From NCBI RefSeq assembly GCF_023336755.1, contig NZ_JALZWP010000002.1:248001-312000 (forward strand): a DNA stretch of 64,000 nucleotides, written 5' to 3'. A model generated the notes under the pieces. The model was given only the letters and a program-made list of their open reading frames with translations. It did not search any database and was not told the DNA's origin. Below are positions 49,905 to 58,672 of this stretch, one piece after another. Source of the stretch: Roseinatronobacter domitianus (GTDB lineage Bacteria > Pseudomonadota > Alphaproteobacteria > Rhodobacterales > Rhodobacteraceae). The position numbers and the translations under genes were made by a program. Every line of letters begins with the position of its first letter. Position 1 is the first letter of the stretch.

Positions 49905-50923
49905 AGCTCAACCCTCGCGATTTCGCGCGCCTTGTCGCCAAACCCGACCTTGGCCTGTCGGGCGTGCTGATTTACGGGCAAGACGCGATGCGCGTGGCGC
50001 TGAAACGGCAAGAACTGATCGCCGCCACCATTGGCCCGCAGGGCGAGGCCGAGATGCGGTTGGAACGGCTGGCAGGCGCCGACCTTCGGCGCGACGCCGC
50101 GCAATTGCTGGACGCAGTCAAAGCACAAGGCTTTTTCCCCGGTCCGCGCGTGGTCTTTCTGGACGGCGTGACCGATCAGGGGACAGACGCAGTTCAGGCC
50201 GCACTGTCGGACTGGCGACCGGGGGACGCGCAGATTATCGCGACCGCCGGCGCGCTGAAAGCCAGCTCGAAACTGCGCAAACTGTTCGAGGGCGCGAAAA
50301 CTGCGGGCGCGGTCGCGATCTATGACGACCCCCCCACGCGAGAGGAAATCGAGGCGGAACTGACGCGCGCGGGCCTGACACAAATCAGCCCTGACGCCAT
50401 GCGCGACCTGACGGCGCTGTCGCGCGTGCTGGACCCCGGCGATTTTCGCCAGACCTTGCAGAAAATCGCTTTGTATAAACATGGCGACGGCACCGCGCTG
50501 ACCCCGGCAGAGGTTGCCGATCTGGCACCCGCCAGCCATGAGGCCGCGGTAGATGACCTGCTGCATGCTGTGGCAGAGGGCGAGTCTGCCAAGATCGGTC
50601 CCTTGATGGTGCGCTTGCATGCCCAGGGGGTTGCCGCCGTGACGCTTGCGATCATGGCCATGCGCCATTTCCGCAGCCTTCACGCCATGAATTGCGACCC
50701 CGGCGGCCCCTCGGCGGGCATTCAGCGCATGAAGCCCCCTATTTTCGGCCCGCGCCGCGACCGTCTGTTAAAGCAGGCGCAGGGCTGGGGATTGGTGCGA
50801 CTGGAAGCCGCGCTCGCCACGCTGACGGATGCCGATCTGACCTTGCGCTCGTCCTCCAACGCGCCCAGCATGGCGGTGGTGGAACGCGCGCTGATCCGTC
50901 TGGCGATGATGGCGCGCCGCTAA
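49901..50923 (+). CDS. holA: DNA polymerase III delta subunit
   Basis: The 340-residue protein has the HolA N-terminal AAA-like domain (PDLGLSGVLIYGQDAM, with GLV-like VVFLDGVTD) and a C-terminal clamp-loader domain. Delta opens the beta clamp within the clamp-loader complex. It starts in an ATGA overlap with lptE and is followed 13 nt later by a GST. Confidence 0.93.
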   Translation: MKLNPRDFARLVAKPDLGLSGVLIYGQDAMRVALKRQELIAATIGPQGEAEMRLERLAGADLRRDAAQLLDAVKAQGFFPGPRVVFLDGVTDQGTDAVQAALSDWRPGDAQIIATAGALKASSKLRKLFEGAKTAGAVAIYDDPPTREEIEAELTRAGLTQISPDAMRDLTALSRVLDPGDFRQTLQKIALYKHGDGTALTPAEVADLAPASHEAAVDDLLHAVAEGESAKIGPLMVRLHAQGVAAVTLAIMAMRHFRSLHAMNCDPGGPSAGIQRMKPPIFGPRRDRLLKQAQGWGLVRLEAALATLTDADLTLRSSSNAPSMAVVERALIRLAMMARR

Positions 50924-50936
50924 CAAGAGGGCGCCC

Positions 50937-51530
50937 ATGTATACCGTTATCGGCAAGGCCAATAGCCGCGCGACCCGCGTTTTGTGGGTGCTGGAAGAAC
51001 TGGGGCTGGACTACGACCATGTCCCGGCTGCGCCCCAATCCGAAGGGGTGGTCAGCTTCAACCCGGCCGGCAAGGTGCCGGTGCTGATCGAAGATGGCAC
51101 ACCGATCACCGATTCGACCGCGATTATACAATACCTGGCCGACAAACATGGTGATCTGACCTTTCCGGCAGGCACCCTGGACCGCGCACGCCAAGACAGC
51201 CTGACGCAGTTTCTGCTGGATGAATTCGATGCCGCGCTGTGGATGGCCGCGCGGCATTCCTTTGTCTTGCCCGAAGAACTGCGCCAATCCGCGATCAAAC
51301 AATCGCTGATCTGGGAGTTTACGAATAGCCAGAAAACGCTGGCGCAGCGCATGGGTGACGGGCCATTCCTGATGGGCGCGCGGATGACGGTGCCCGATGT
51401 GATCCTGACGCATTGCGGGCACTGGGCGCGAATCGCGAAATTCCCGGTACAAGAGGAAAGGCTGACCGCCTACCTGGACCGCATGTTTGCCCGCCCCGCG
51501 CTGCGCAAGGTCATGGAGCGGATGGGGTGA
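50937..51530 (+). CDS. Glutathione S-transferase family protein
   Basis: The 197-residue protein begins MYTVIGKANSRATRVLWVLE and has the cis-proline region NPAGKVPVLIEDG, the glutathione site ITDSTAIIQYLADKHG, and a helical C-terminal domain. It resembles the GST group acting in detoxification; the partner is unknown. It follows holA closely and a strong hairpin begins 2 nt after its stop codon. Confidence 0.9.
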   Translation: MYTVIGKANSRATRVLWVLEELGLDYDHVPAAPQSEGVVSFNPAGKVPVLIEDGTPITDSTAIIQYLADKHGDLTFPAGTLDRARQDSLTQFLLDEFDAALWMAARHSFVLPEELRQSAIKQSLIWEFTNSQKTLAQRMGDGPFLMGARMTVPDVILTHCGHWARIAKFPVQEERLTAYLDRMFARPALRKVMERMG

Positions 51531-51531
51531 A

Positions 51532-51588
51532 GGGCAGCGGGTGGCCGGTCCGGCGGCCAGCCGCTGCCCGGCGGGTCTTTCGACCCTT
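51532..51588 (+). terminator. Nested hairpin terminator after the GST gene
   Basis: GGGCAGCGG (51532-51540) pairs with CCGCTGCCC (51561-51569), and inside it TGGCCG pairs with CGGCCA. A second small stem GGGTC-TTTC-GACCC follows close after. It starts right after the GST stop and separates holA/GST from msrA. Confidence 0.7.
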
Positions 51589-51699
51589 GTTGACTGGGCT
51601 TGGCCAAGCTTTCACACCATCGTGACACCATCCCATGCAACACCCCTTCGCTTTCTATCGTATATCCTAAGACAGTTCCTTAACCCCGGAGGCCCCGAC

Positions 51700-52335
51700 A
51701 TGCGGCTGACAACTTTATTCGCCACGCTGTTCGCAGCGTTTTTCACCGCCCTGCCCGCCATGGCGCAGACCCAGACCGCGCTGGTCGCGGGGGGCTGTTT
51801 CTGGTGCGTCGAATCCGATTTCCGGCGCGTCGAGGGCGTGACCGATGTGCGCGTGGGCTTTGCGGGCGGCAGCCAGCCCAACCCCGCCTATGAAGACGTG
51901 GCGCGCGGACGCACCGACCACTTGGAGGTGACGCAGATCACATTCGACACGGGCGAGATCAGCTATCGGCAGGTGCTGGACCTGTTCCTGCGCTCGATCG
52001 ACCCGTTTGATGCAGGCGGCCAGTTCTGCGACCGGGGCATGCAATATTCCACCGCCATTTTCGCCACGCCAGAGCAGCAGCCCATCGCGCAAGCGGCCAT
52101 TGCGGCGGCAGAGGCGGAATTGGACAAATCCATCGTCACCCCGGTGCGCGACATGGCCACGTTTTACGAGGCCGAGGACTACCACCAGAACTACGCCAAT
52201 AGCGAGGAACGCACGCTGACCCGCTTTGGCTGGATCACCCGCAAGGACGCCTACAAGAATTACCGCGAGGCTTGCGGCCGCGACGCGCAAGTCCGCCGCA
52301 TCTGGGGCAGTGACGCGCCCTTCGTGGGCGGTTAA
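51700..52335 (+). CDS. msrA: Periplasmic peptide methionine sulphoxide reductase A
   Basis: The 211-residue protein has a signal peptide (LFAAFFTALPAMAQ) and the MsrA domain with the catalytic GGCFWCVESDF, the DFHQ-like EDYHQNY and a C-terminal cysteine. It reduces methionine-S-sulphoxide in exported proteins. ATG 51700 has CGGAGG upstream; the longer frame upstream is unsupported. The gene ends in a 4-nt overlap with the convergent kinase gene. MsrB is not nearby. Confidence 0.93.
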   Translation: MRLTTLFATLFAAFFTALPAMAQTQTALVAGGCFWCVESDFRRVEGVTDVRVGFAGGSQPNPAYEDVARGRTDHLEVTQITFDTGEISYRQVLDLFLRSIDPFDAGGQFCDRGMQYSTAIFATPEQQPIAQAAIAAAEAELDKSIVTPVRDMATFYEAEDYHQNYANSEERTLTRFGWITRKDAYKNYREACGRDAQVRRIWGSDAPFVGG

Positions 52336-53195
52336 GCCAGCGCGGCGTCGATCTGGGCGCGCGTGGGCATAGCTGCCGCCGTTCCTGCGCGTCCCACCTT
52401 CAGCCCGGCGGCAGCGGCGGCAAAGCGCATCGCATCTTGTGGGGACATGGCGCCGTCCAGCGCTGCGGCCAAAGCGCCGGTAAAGCAATCGCCCGCGCCC
52501 GTGGTGTCCACAACTTGGCCCGCCATGGCGGGGACGTGCATATCGGGCGTGCCATGCGCGTGCCAACTGGCACCTTCGGCCCCTTTGGTCACGATCACGG
52601 TTTCGACCGGCAAATCCGCGAAAGACGCGCCCAAAGCCTCTTGAAGCTGCGCCGCTTCTATCGCGTTCAGCACAAGAATATTGGTGAAGGTCAGGACAGC
52701 CTGAACCGCCTCGGCATCAAAAGGCGCAGCGGAATAGACCACCTCCATCCCAAGCCCCATTGCATATTCGGCAATTTCGGCACCATGCGCGGTCTCGTTC
52801 TGGATCAGCAGAATATCGCCAATTTCTGCACCGCTCAACGCCGCGCGGGCTTGGTCCAGATCAATTGCGCGGTTCGCGCCGGGGTGGATGACGATACTGT
52901 TCTCTCCCTCCGGTTCCAGAAGGATAATGGCGTGACCCGTGGCCTCTGCGACAACCTGCACGCCCGACACATCCACACCGAAGGACGCCAGCGCGTCCTT
53001 CGCGCCGCCGCCCCCCACAGCCCCGATATGGCGCACAGTCGCACCGGCCCGCGCAGCGGCCACGGACTGATTCGCGCCCTTGCCGCCCAGTTCCACCCGG
53101 TAGCCACGCGCGGCCAGCGTTTCGCCGGGGGCCAGGCGATGAGGCAAATCATACACATGGTCCAGATTGATGGACCCATAGCAATAAACCGTCAT
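52332..53195 (-). CDS. rbsK: PfkB-family sugar kinase, ribokinase-like
   Basis: The 287-residue kinase has the substrate-binding GGKGANQSVAAARAG, the family signature near DTTGAGDCFTGALAAAL with its catalytic Asp, and the ribokinase N-terminal GSINLDHVYDLPHRL. It probably phosphorylates ribose or a related sugar or nucleoside. No ribose transporter adjoins it. Start ATG 53195; it follows a small lipoprotein by 13 nt on the same strand. Confidence 0.85.
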   Translation of the reverse strand: MTVYCYGSINLDHVYDLPHRLAPGETLAARGYRVELGGKGANQSVAAARAGATVRHIGAVGGGGAKDALASFGVDVSGVQVVAEATGHAIILLEPEGENSIVIHPGANRAIDLDQARAALSGAEIGDILLIQNETAHGAEIAEYAMGLGMEVVYSAAPFDAEAVQAVLTFTNILVLNAIEAAQLQEALGASFADLPVETVIVTKGAEGASWHAHGTPDMHVPAMAGQVVDTTGAGDCFTGALAAALDGAMSPQDAMRFAAAAAGLKVGRAGTAAAMPTRAQIDAALA

Positions 53196-53208
53196 TTCAC
53201 GTCCCAAA

Positions 53209-53532
53209 TTAAGAGCATGTCAGCCCTTCTGCGCGCAACGCCCGCGCCTCTGCCCTTAGCTGCTGCAAGGCGCTCTGTTCTTCGGCGACGTTTACAGCAA
53301 CACGCCTAGCGGCGCGGGGTTGTTGCACTGGATCTGTGCAAAGCCACTCTGGCGGGCCACAAAACCTCAGCAGTGTCTTGCCATCTTGCGCGGGCTGCGT
53401 GCGGTAGCCGCGCGCCAACGCCTGCTCGCGGTCAGAAATCTGTTCCATGACAGCGGCCAAGCGCCCCTCGCAAACCGGGTGGCTGGCACATCCGGCCAAA
53501 AACAGGGCTGTCAAAAGGGCAACGCGGGTCAT
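53209..53532 (-). CDS. Small hypothetical lipoprotein
   Basis: The 107-residue protein has a lipoprotein signal (VALLTALFLAGC, Cys15) and two further cysteines, with a helical, glutamine-rich end. I do not recognise a family. It lies 13 nt upstream of the ribokinase-like gene and probably shares its transcript. Confidence 0.7.
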   Translation of the reverse strand: MTRVALLTALFLAGCASHPVCEGRLAAVMEQISDREQALARGYRTQPAQDGKTLLRFCGPPEWLCTDPVQQPRAARRVAVNVAEEQSALQQLRAEARALRAEGLTCS

Positions 53533-53636
53533 GTTCGGGTCTTAGCATATTGCACAGGAAGGGGCATAAAAAACCGCCTGCCCTTTTTTCTTAACCGAAC
53601 TGGGCATACATCTGCTCCAAGCCTGAAGGAGCGCCG

Positions 53637-54206
53637 ATGACCGACACCGCGAACCCCGTCTTGCAGTTCATGCTAACCCGCCGCTCGCGTCCGGCAAAAC
53701 TGTTGCGCGCGCCCGGCCCGGACCGCGCCGCACTGGAACCCATGCTACAAGCCGCCGCCCGTGTGCCTGACCACGGCAAACTGGAACCGTGGCGCTTTAT
53801 CGTGCTGGAACAACCAGCCGGCGCGCGCGTTGCCGGTCAGATCATGGAATACGCCCGAACACGAGAGTTGGAGGGCGAAAAGCCCGCCCGCGCCTTTATT
53901 GACAGCCCGGTTTGCGTGGCCGTGATCGCCAGCCCCAAACCGTCGCAGAAAATTCCGGAACTGGAGCAGACGCTGTCAGTGGGTGCGGTTTGCCTTGGTC
54001 TGGTCAACGCGGCGCTGGCCACGGGCTGGGGTGCGAACTGGCTTACAGGATGGCCCGCGCATGACGGCGCGCTGATGACGCAGATATTGGGCCTTGCCCC
54101 GCAGGAATGGGTCGCGGGCTTCATTCATATCGGCACCGCAGATACAGCGCCCCCCGACCGCCCACGCCCCGACATGAACGCCATCACAGACTGGGTGCAG
54201 ACATGA
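53637..54206 (+). CDS. Nitroreductase family protein
   Basis: The 189-residue FMN-dependent reductase has the FMN-binding start LTRRSRPAKLL, the AAARVPDHGKLEPWRF region and the late GWGANWLTGWPAHD. It probably reduces nitro compounds or quinones with NAD(P)H. It starts after GAAGGAG and overlaps the next gene by 4 nt (ATGA). Confidence 0.9.
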   Translation: MTDTANPVLQFMLTRRSRPAKLLRAPGPDRAALEPMLQAAARVPDHGKLEPWRFIVLEQPAGARVAGQIMEYARTRELEGEKPARAFIDSPVCVAVIASPKPSQKIPELEQTLSVGAVCLGLVNAALATGWGANWLTGWPAHDGALMTQILGLAPQEWVAGFIHIGTADTAPPDRPRPDMNAITDWVQT

Positions 54207-54916
54207 TCCTGTCCTCCTATGCCCATGCCGTCGGCCAGTTGCGCGACCCGCGCTTTCGCCGTGTCATCTGGTTTGGCGTTGCGCTGGCTGTGGCGCTGCT
54301 ATTCGCCATGTATGCGCTGGTTTTGCTGGTGGTGCAGATATTCGTTCCCGGCACGCTGACCCTGCCCATCGCGGGCGAAGTATCGGGCCTGCAAACCTTG
54401 CTCTCCATCGGGTCGCTTCTGGTTATGCTGGGGCTGTCGGTGTTCCTGATGGTGCCAGTCGCCTCGGCCTTTACCGGCATCTTCCTAGAAGACGTGGCCA
54501 GCGCGGTCGAGCGTGAGCATTATCCCGGCCTGCCCGCGCCAACACCCGTGCCCCTGACCACCGCCATTACCGATTCGCTGCGCTATTTCGGCCTGCTGGT
54601 TGCGCTGAACCTGTTGGGCATGGTAGTGTTCGTGTTTTCGGGGGGCTTGGGCTTCGTGGTGTTCTGGGGCATCAACGCATGGCTGCTGGCGCGCGAGTAT
54701 TTCACCTTGGTCGCGCTACGCCGCCACACCGCGGCAGAGGCCCGTGCCTTGCAACAGCGCCACCGCTGGCGGCTGTGGTTCGCGGGGATGTGGATGGCTG
54801 TGCCGCTGTCCATTCCCTTCATCAATCTGCTGATGCCGGTCGTGGGGGCTGCGGCCTTCACCCATATGTATCACCGGGTGCAGGGGCGCAAACCGGGGTC
54901 TAGCCGGGTCGCGTAA
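54203..54916 (+). CDS. EI24/CysZ-like membrane protein
   Basis: The 237-residue protein has four to five membrane segments and the EI24 domain pattern (LYFG-like SLRYFGLLVALNLLGMVVFV, and FWGINAWLLAREYF). Relatives include CysZ, a sulphate-uptake protein. The substrate is unknown. It is translationally coupled to the nitroreductase and overlaps the convergent DUF1467 gene by 17 nt. Confidence 0.85.
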   Translation: MILSSYAHAVGQLRDPRFRRVIWFGVALAVALLFAMYALVLLVVQIFVPGTLTLPIAGEVSGLQTLLSIGSLLVMLGLSVFLMVPVASAFTGIFLEDVASAVEREHYPGLPAPTPVPLTTAITDSLRYFGLLVALNLLGMVVFVFSGGLGFVVFWGINAWLLAREYFTLVALRRHTAAEARALQQRHRWRLWFAGMWMAVPLSIPFINLLMPVVGAAAFTHMYHRVQGRKPGSSRVA

Positions 54917-55166
54917 CCCGCTCGATCATATCCATCGTAATCACACCGGACAGGATAATCCCGGCAATCACCACGAAAAAACCCGTGGCCCACATGGTCA
55001 CAATGCGCGCGGTTTTCCACATCTGGGCATCTTCCGGGGCGCCGCTATGCGTGCCCGGAACCACATGCCCTGCCTCGCCCTGCGTGCGTGTTCGCAGCGG
55101 CAGCACAATGAACAACGTCATGAACCAGATAATCGCATATAACACGATTGCGGACATGATGCTCAT
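54900..55166 (-). CDS. DUF1467 membrane protein
   Basis: The 88-residue protein has two membrane segments (AIVLYAIIWFMTLFIVLPL and ATGFFVVIAGIILSGVI) and the DUF1467 pattern with LPLRTRTQGEAG and GTHSGAPE. The function is unknown. Its ATG overlaps the mce stop (TAATG), a pairing common in this order of bacteria. Confidence 0.85.
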   Translation of the reverse strand: MSIMSAIVLYAIIWFMTLFIVLPLRTRTQGEAGHVVPGTHSGAPEDAQMWKTARIVTMWATGFFVVIAGIILSGVITMDMIERVTRPG

Positions 55167-55570
55167 TACACTTGCTCCAGTTCGACCAGACAGCCGTTAA
55201 AATCCTTGGGGTGCAGGAACAACACGGGCTTTCCATGCGCGCCGATCTTCGGCTCTCCGGTTCCCAAAACGCGCGCGCCCTCGGCGCTCAGCTTGTCGCG
55301 CGCCGCGATAATGTCATCGACCTCGTAACAGATATGATGAATGCCGCCCGAAGGGTTCTTGTCCAGAAACCCTTGAATCGGGCTGCCCTCTCCCAGCGGG
55401 TATAACAACTCGATCTTGGTGTTCGGCAAGGTGATGAAAATAACCGTCACCCCGTGGTCGGGTTCATCCTGCGGCGCGCCGACATCCGCGCCCAGCGTGT
55501 TGCGATACTGCGCTGCTGCGGCCTCTAGGTCCGGCACGGCAATGGCGACATGGTTCAGGCGTCCGATCAT
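55166..55570 (-). CDS. mce: Methylmalonyl-CoA epimerase
   Basis: The 134-residue protein has the glyoxalase fold with metal ligands in LNHVAIAVPDL, GIHHICYEVDD and CLVELEQV, as in methylmalonyl-CoA epimerase of the propionyl-CoA pathway. ATG 55570 has AGGAG upstream. It is co-transcribed with DUF1467. Confidence 0.92.
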   Translation of the reverse strand: MIGRLNHVAIAVPDLEAAAAQYRNTLGADVGAPQDEPDHGVTVIFITLPNTKIELLYPLGEGSPIQGFLDKNPSGGIHHICYEVDDIIAARDKLSAEGARVLGTGEPKIGAHGKPVLFLHPKDFNGCLVELEQV

Positions 55571-55714
55571 GGGAGTCCTCCGTTTCGCTCCATATGGGGC
55601 ATGGGTGGGGCCTCTGGCAAGCCCAAGGCGCAGTGACACGCGGCCGCAACCCCCGCACTTAACCCGATCTTAGGCAATCGGCGCTTGAATAAAGCTCTGC
55701 CATGGAGGGATGCG

Positions 55715-56371
55715 ATGAATACCGAATCGACCAGCACCACCCTTAGCCCCGGTCTGCCGCAGCCCTATCAACGCGGTGGCACGCTGCTTCTGGTCGAAGA
55801 CAGCCGCCTGACCGCCGATTATGTGCGCCTGCTGTTCCGGGGCGCGGGCGGGCGCTTGCGCCGGGCCGACTGCCTGCGTAGCGCGCGGCGGCACATGTCG
55901 CTTTACACCCCCGATGCCGCGATTGTCGATCTGGGCCTGCCCGATGGGTCAGGGCTGGACCTGATCGCGGAAATGGCCCGGCGGCGGCCTCGCACCGGGT
56001 TGATCGTGGCCACCTCTGGCGACCCAGAGAGCGAAGAGGACGCGTTCTTGGCAGGGGCCGATCGCTTCTTGCCCAAACCCTTCGGCACCGGGGCGCAATT
56101 CACACAGATGCTTGCGCCGGTGTTTTTCGGCCTGCGCGGTGCAAATGTGCAAAACCCCGCCCCAACGCAGGCCGCGCTGCGTGACGACCTGTATCTGGCG
56201 CTGGACTTGCTGAATGGCCCAGGCGCGCGGCCCGCCTATGCAGGGCAGTTTATCGCGCAACTGGCCTGTATGACCGGCGATTTTGCGCTGGAACGCGCAG
56301 TTCAAACGGGCGAGCGCGCGCAAATCGCGGCACTGTTGCGCAACCGACTGCGCGCGCTGCCGCTGATCTGA
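55715..56371 (+). CDS. Response regulator with an unknown C-terminal domain
   Basis: The 218-residue protein has an N-terminal receiver domain (LLVEDSRLTADYVR, phospho-acceptor Asp in AIVDLGLPDGSG, lysine in FLPKPFG) and a helical C-terminal part of about 90 residues with no recognised DNA-binding or enzyme motif. It could be a protein-protein output or a phosphotransfer-like domain. ATG 55715 has GGAGGG upstream. No kinase gene adjoins it. Confidence 0.85.
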   Translation: MNTESTSTTLSPGLPQPYQRGGTLLLVEDSRLTADYVRLLFRGAGGRLRRADCLRSARRHMSLYTPDAAIVDLGLPDGSGLDLIAEMARRRPRTGLIVATSGDPESEEDAFLAGADRFLPKPFGTGAQFTQMLAPVFFGLRGANVQNPAPTQAALRDDLYLALDLLNGPGARPAYAGQFIAQLACMTGDFALERAVQTGERAQIAALLRNRLRALPLI

Positions 56372-56390
56372 ATGGGTTTGGCTTTGGGCA

Positions 56391-56422
56391 ACGGGCAGCG
56401 TCACAAATCTGAAACTGCCCGT
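56391..56422. terminator. Hairpin between the response regulator gene and aspS
   Basis: ACGGGCAG (56391-56398) pairs perfectly with CTGCCCGT (56415-56422) over a 16-nt loop; no T-run follows. Confidence 0.45.
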
Positions 56423-56443
56423 AACTTCCCTGAAACCGTGCCG

Positions 56444-58222
56444 TTAGTCTTTCGGCGCCAACCGCAAGCCCAACTCGCGCAACTGCTCGTTCGTCGGGTC
56501 CGAAGGCGCGTCCAGCAGCAAATCTTCGGCGCGCTGGGTCATCGGGAACATGATGACCTGACGAATATTCGCCTCTCCGGCCAGCAGCATCACGATCCGG
56601 TCAATCCCGGCCGCGCAGCCGCCATGCGGGGGCGCGCCGTATTTGAACGCCTTGACCATCCCGCCGAAGCGCTTGTCCACTTCGGAATTCGGGTAGCCCG
56701 CGATTTCAAACGCGCGATACATGATTTCCGGCTTGTGGTTGCGGATCGCGCCCGACAGCAGCTCATACCCGTTGCAGGCCAGATCATACTGGTAGCCCTT
56801 CACGGCCAGCGGATCGCCCGACAGCGCGTCCATCCCGCCCTGCGGCATGGAAAACGGGTTATGGCTGAAATCGACCTTCCCGTCGTCGGTTTCCTCATAC
56901 ATCGGGAAATCCACGATCCACGCGAACGCGAAGCGGTTTTCATCAACAAGCTTCAACTCGCGCCCGATCTCGTCGCGCGCACGGCCTGCGACACCTTCGA
57001 ACTGCGCAGGCTTGCCACCAAGGAAGAAGGCGGCGTCGCCCTCCCCCAAGCCCAATTGCTGGCGGATGGCTTCGGTCCGCTCGGGGCCGATATTTTTCGC
57101 GAGAGGGCCCGCGGCTTCCAGCCCATCGGCACCCGCGCGCCAGAAAATATACCCCATCCCCGGCAGCCCTTGCGCTTGCGCAAAAGCGTTCATCCGGTCG
57201 CAGAACTTGCGGCTGCCGCCGCCTGGCGCGGGGATGGCGCGGATCTCGGTGCCGTCATTCTCCAACAATTTCGCAAAAATCGCGAAGCCAGAGCCGCGGA
57301 AATGCTCGGATACCACCTGCATTTCAATCGGGTTGCGCAGGTCAGGCTTGTCAGTGCCGTATTTCAGCAGCGCCTCGGCATAGGGGATTTGCGGCCAGTC
57401 GGCGCAGGCATCGACCTTGGCCCCGCCGCCGAACTTTTCGAACACACCCTGCAAAACCGGGCCAACAGCGGCGAACACATCGTCTTGCTCCACAAAGCTC
57501 ATTTCCAGATCAAGCTGGTAAAAATCGGTCGGGGACCGGTCGGCGCGCGGGTCTTCGTCGCGGAAGCAGGGCGCAATCTGGAAATACCGGTCATAACCCG
57601 ACACCATGATAAGCTGCTTGAACTGCTGCGGTGCTTGCGGCAGCGCATAAAACTTGCCCGGATGCAGGCGCGACGGCACAAGGAAATCGCGCGCGCCTTC
57701 GGGGCTGGATGCGGTAATGATCGGCGTCTGGAACTCGCGGAAGTTCTGGTCCCACATGCGACGGCGCATTTCCGCCACCACGTCCGAGCGCAACACCATG
57801 TTGCGCTGCATCGTCTCGCGCCGCAGGTCCAGAAAGCGGTAGGACAGGCGCGTTTCTTCCGGGTAATCGGGCTCTCCGAACACCGGCAACGGCAGATCAT
57901 CGGCTGCGCCCAGCACCACCATGTCGCGGGCGTAAACCTCTATCTCGCCGGTTTTCAGCTTGGTGTTAATCAGCGATGCATCACGCGCCTTCACCACCCC
58001 GTCGATCCGCACGCAATATTCCGCGCGCAGTTTTTCGATCCGGGCAAAGGCCGGACTGTCGCTATCGGCCAGAACCTGTGTGATCCCGTAATGATCGCGC
58101 AGGTCAATGAACAGCACCCCGCCATGGTCGCGGATACGATGAACCCAACCCGACAGACGAACGCTGTCGCCCACATTGGCGGCGGTCAAATCGGCGCAGG
58201 TATGGCTGCGATAGGCATGCAT
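56444..58222 (-). CDS. aspS: Aspartyl-tRNA synthetase
   Basis: The 592-residue class II synthetase has the OB-fold start [12 protein letters not shown], the RYLDLRR-like [15 protein letters not shown], motif 2 [19 protein letters not shown], a bacterial GAD insertion and motif 3 [11 protein letters not shown]. It charges tRNA-Asp, and possibly tRNA-Asn as well. ATG 58222 has AAGGAAGGG upstream. Confidence 0.98.
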   Translation of the reverse strand: MHAYRSHTCADLTAANVGDSVRLSGWVHRIRDHGGVLFIDLRDHYGITQVLADSDSPAFARIEKLRAEYCVRIDGVVKARDASLINTKLKTGEIEVYARDMVVLGAADDLPLPVFGEPDYPEETRLSYRFLDLRRETMQRNMVLRSDVVAEMRRRMWDQNFREFQTPIITASSPEGARDFLVPSRLHPGKFYALPQAPQQFKQLIMVSGYDRYFQIAPCFRDEDPRADRSPTDFYQLDLEMSFVEQDDVFAAVGPVLQGVFEKFGGGAKVDACADWPQIPYAEALLKYGTDKPDLRNPIEMQVVSEHFRGSGFAIFAKLLENDGTEIRAIPAPGGGSRKFCDRMNAFAQAQGLPGMGYIFWRAGADGLEAAGPLAKNIGPERTEAIRQQLGLGEGDAAFFLGGKPAQFEGVAGRARDEIGRELKLVDENRFAFAWIVDFPMYEETDDGKVDFSHNPFSMPQGGMDALSGDPLAVKGYQYDLACNGYELLSGAIRNHKPEIMYRAFEIAGYPNSEVDKRFGGMVKAFKYGAPPHGGCAAGIDRIVMLLAGEANIRQVIMFPMTQRAEDLLLDAPSDPTNEQLRELGLRLAPKD

Positions 58223-58285
58223 GGGAAACCCTTCCTTGCTCTGGCCTGCGCGATACACCTTTTGCGCCGCGTAAAGTCAAGGGTT

Positions 58286-58576
58286 TCAGGTCCAATGCAT
58301 GCCTGCCTCACCGGTCAAAACCGCCCGCGCCATGGCCAGACGCTCTGGCGGCAGGCCCATTGCGGCGGCAGCATCCAGCACCGTCTCATCGCGCATCATG
58401 ACGAAATCGAGCGCGGCGGCACTCAGCCCCGGTTCTGGCGTGCCACCTTGCAAGGCAGCGCGCAGCTCTTCGGGCGCAGCACCCGTGGCCGACAGGAACA
58501 CGCCCAACAGCTCTTCCTGCCCGCATAACCAAAGCAACACATCCCCTGCGATCTCTTGCGCTTGCGTTGTCTGCAT
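58286..58576 (-). CDS. DUF3572 protein
   Basis: The 96-residue helical acidic protein starts MQTTQAQEIAGDVLLWLCGQ and fits the alphaproteobacterial DUF3572 family (LGVFLSATGA and FVMMRDETVLDAA). Its function is unknown. It is divergent from pleD, a neighbourhood seen in other alphaproteobacteria. Confidence 0.85.
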   Translation of the reverse strand: MQTTQAQEIAGDVLLWLCGQEELLGVFLSATGAAPEELRAALQGGTPEPGLSAAALDFVMMRDETVLDAAAAMGLPPERLAMARAVLTGEAGMHWT

Positions 58577-58672
58577 CTGCCACCTTCCCCGATTGCATCA
58601 CGCCCTAAAGGTTTTGTTAACCAGTTCGGCGCTATTCTGTTCCTGTGCAATCTAACATTGGAATACCATTGA

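Noticed and set aside
56372-58528. 718-codon plus-strand frame over aspS
   Set aside because: Longest antisense frame in the window, but aspS has every class II motif and the frame shows no domain of its own.
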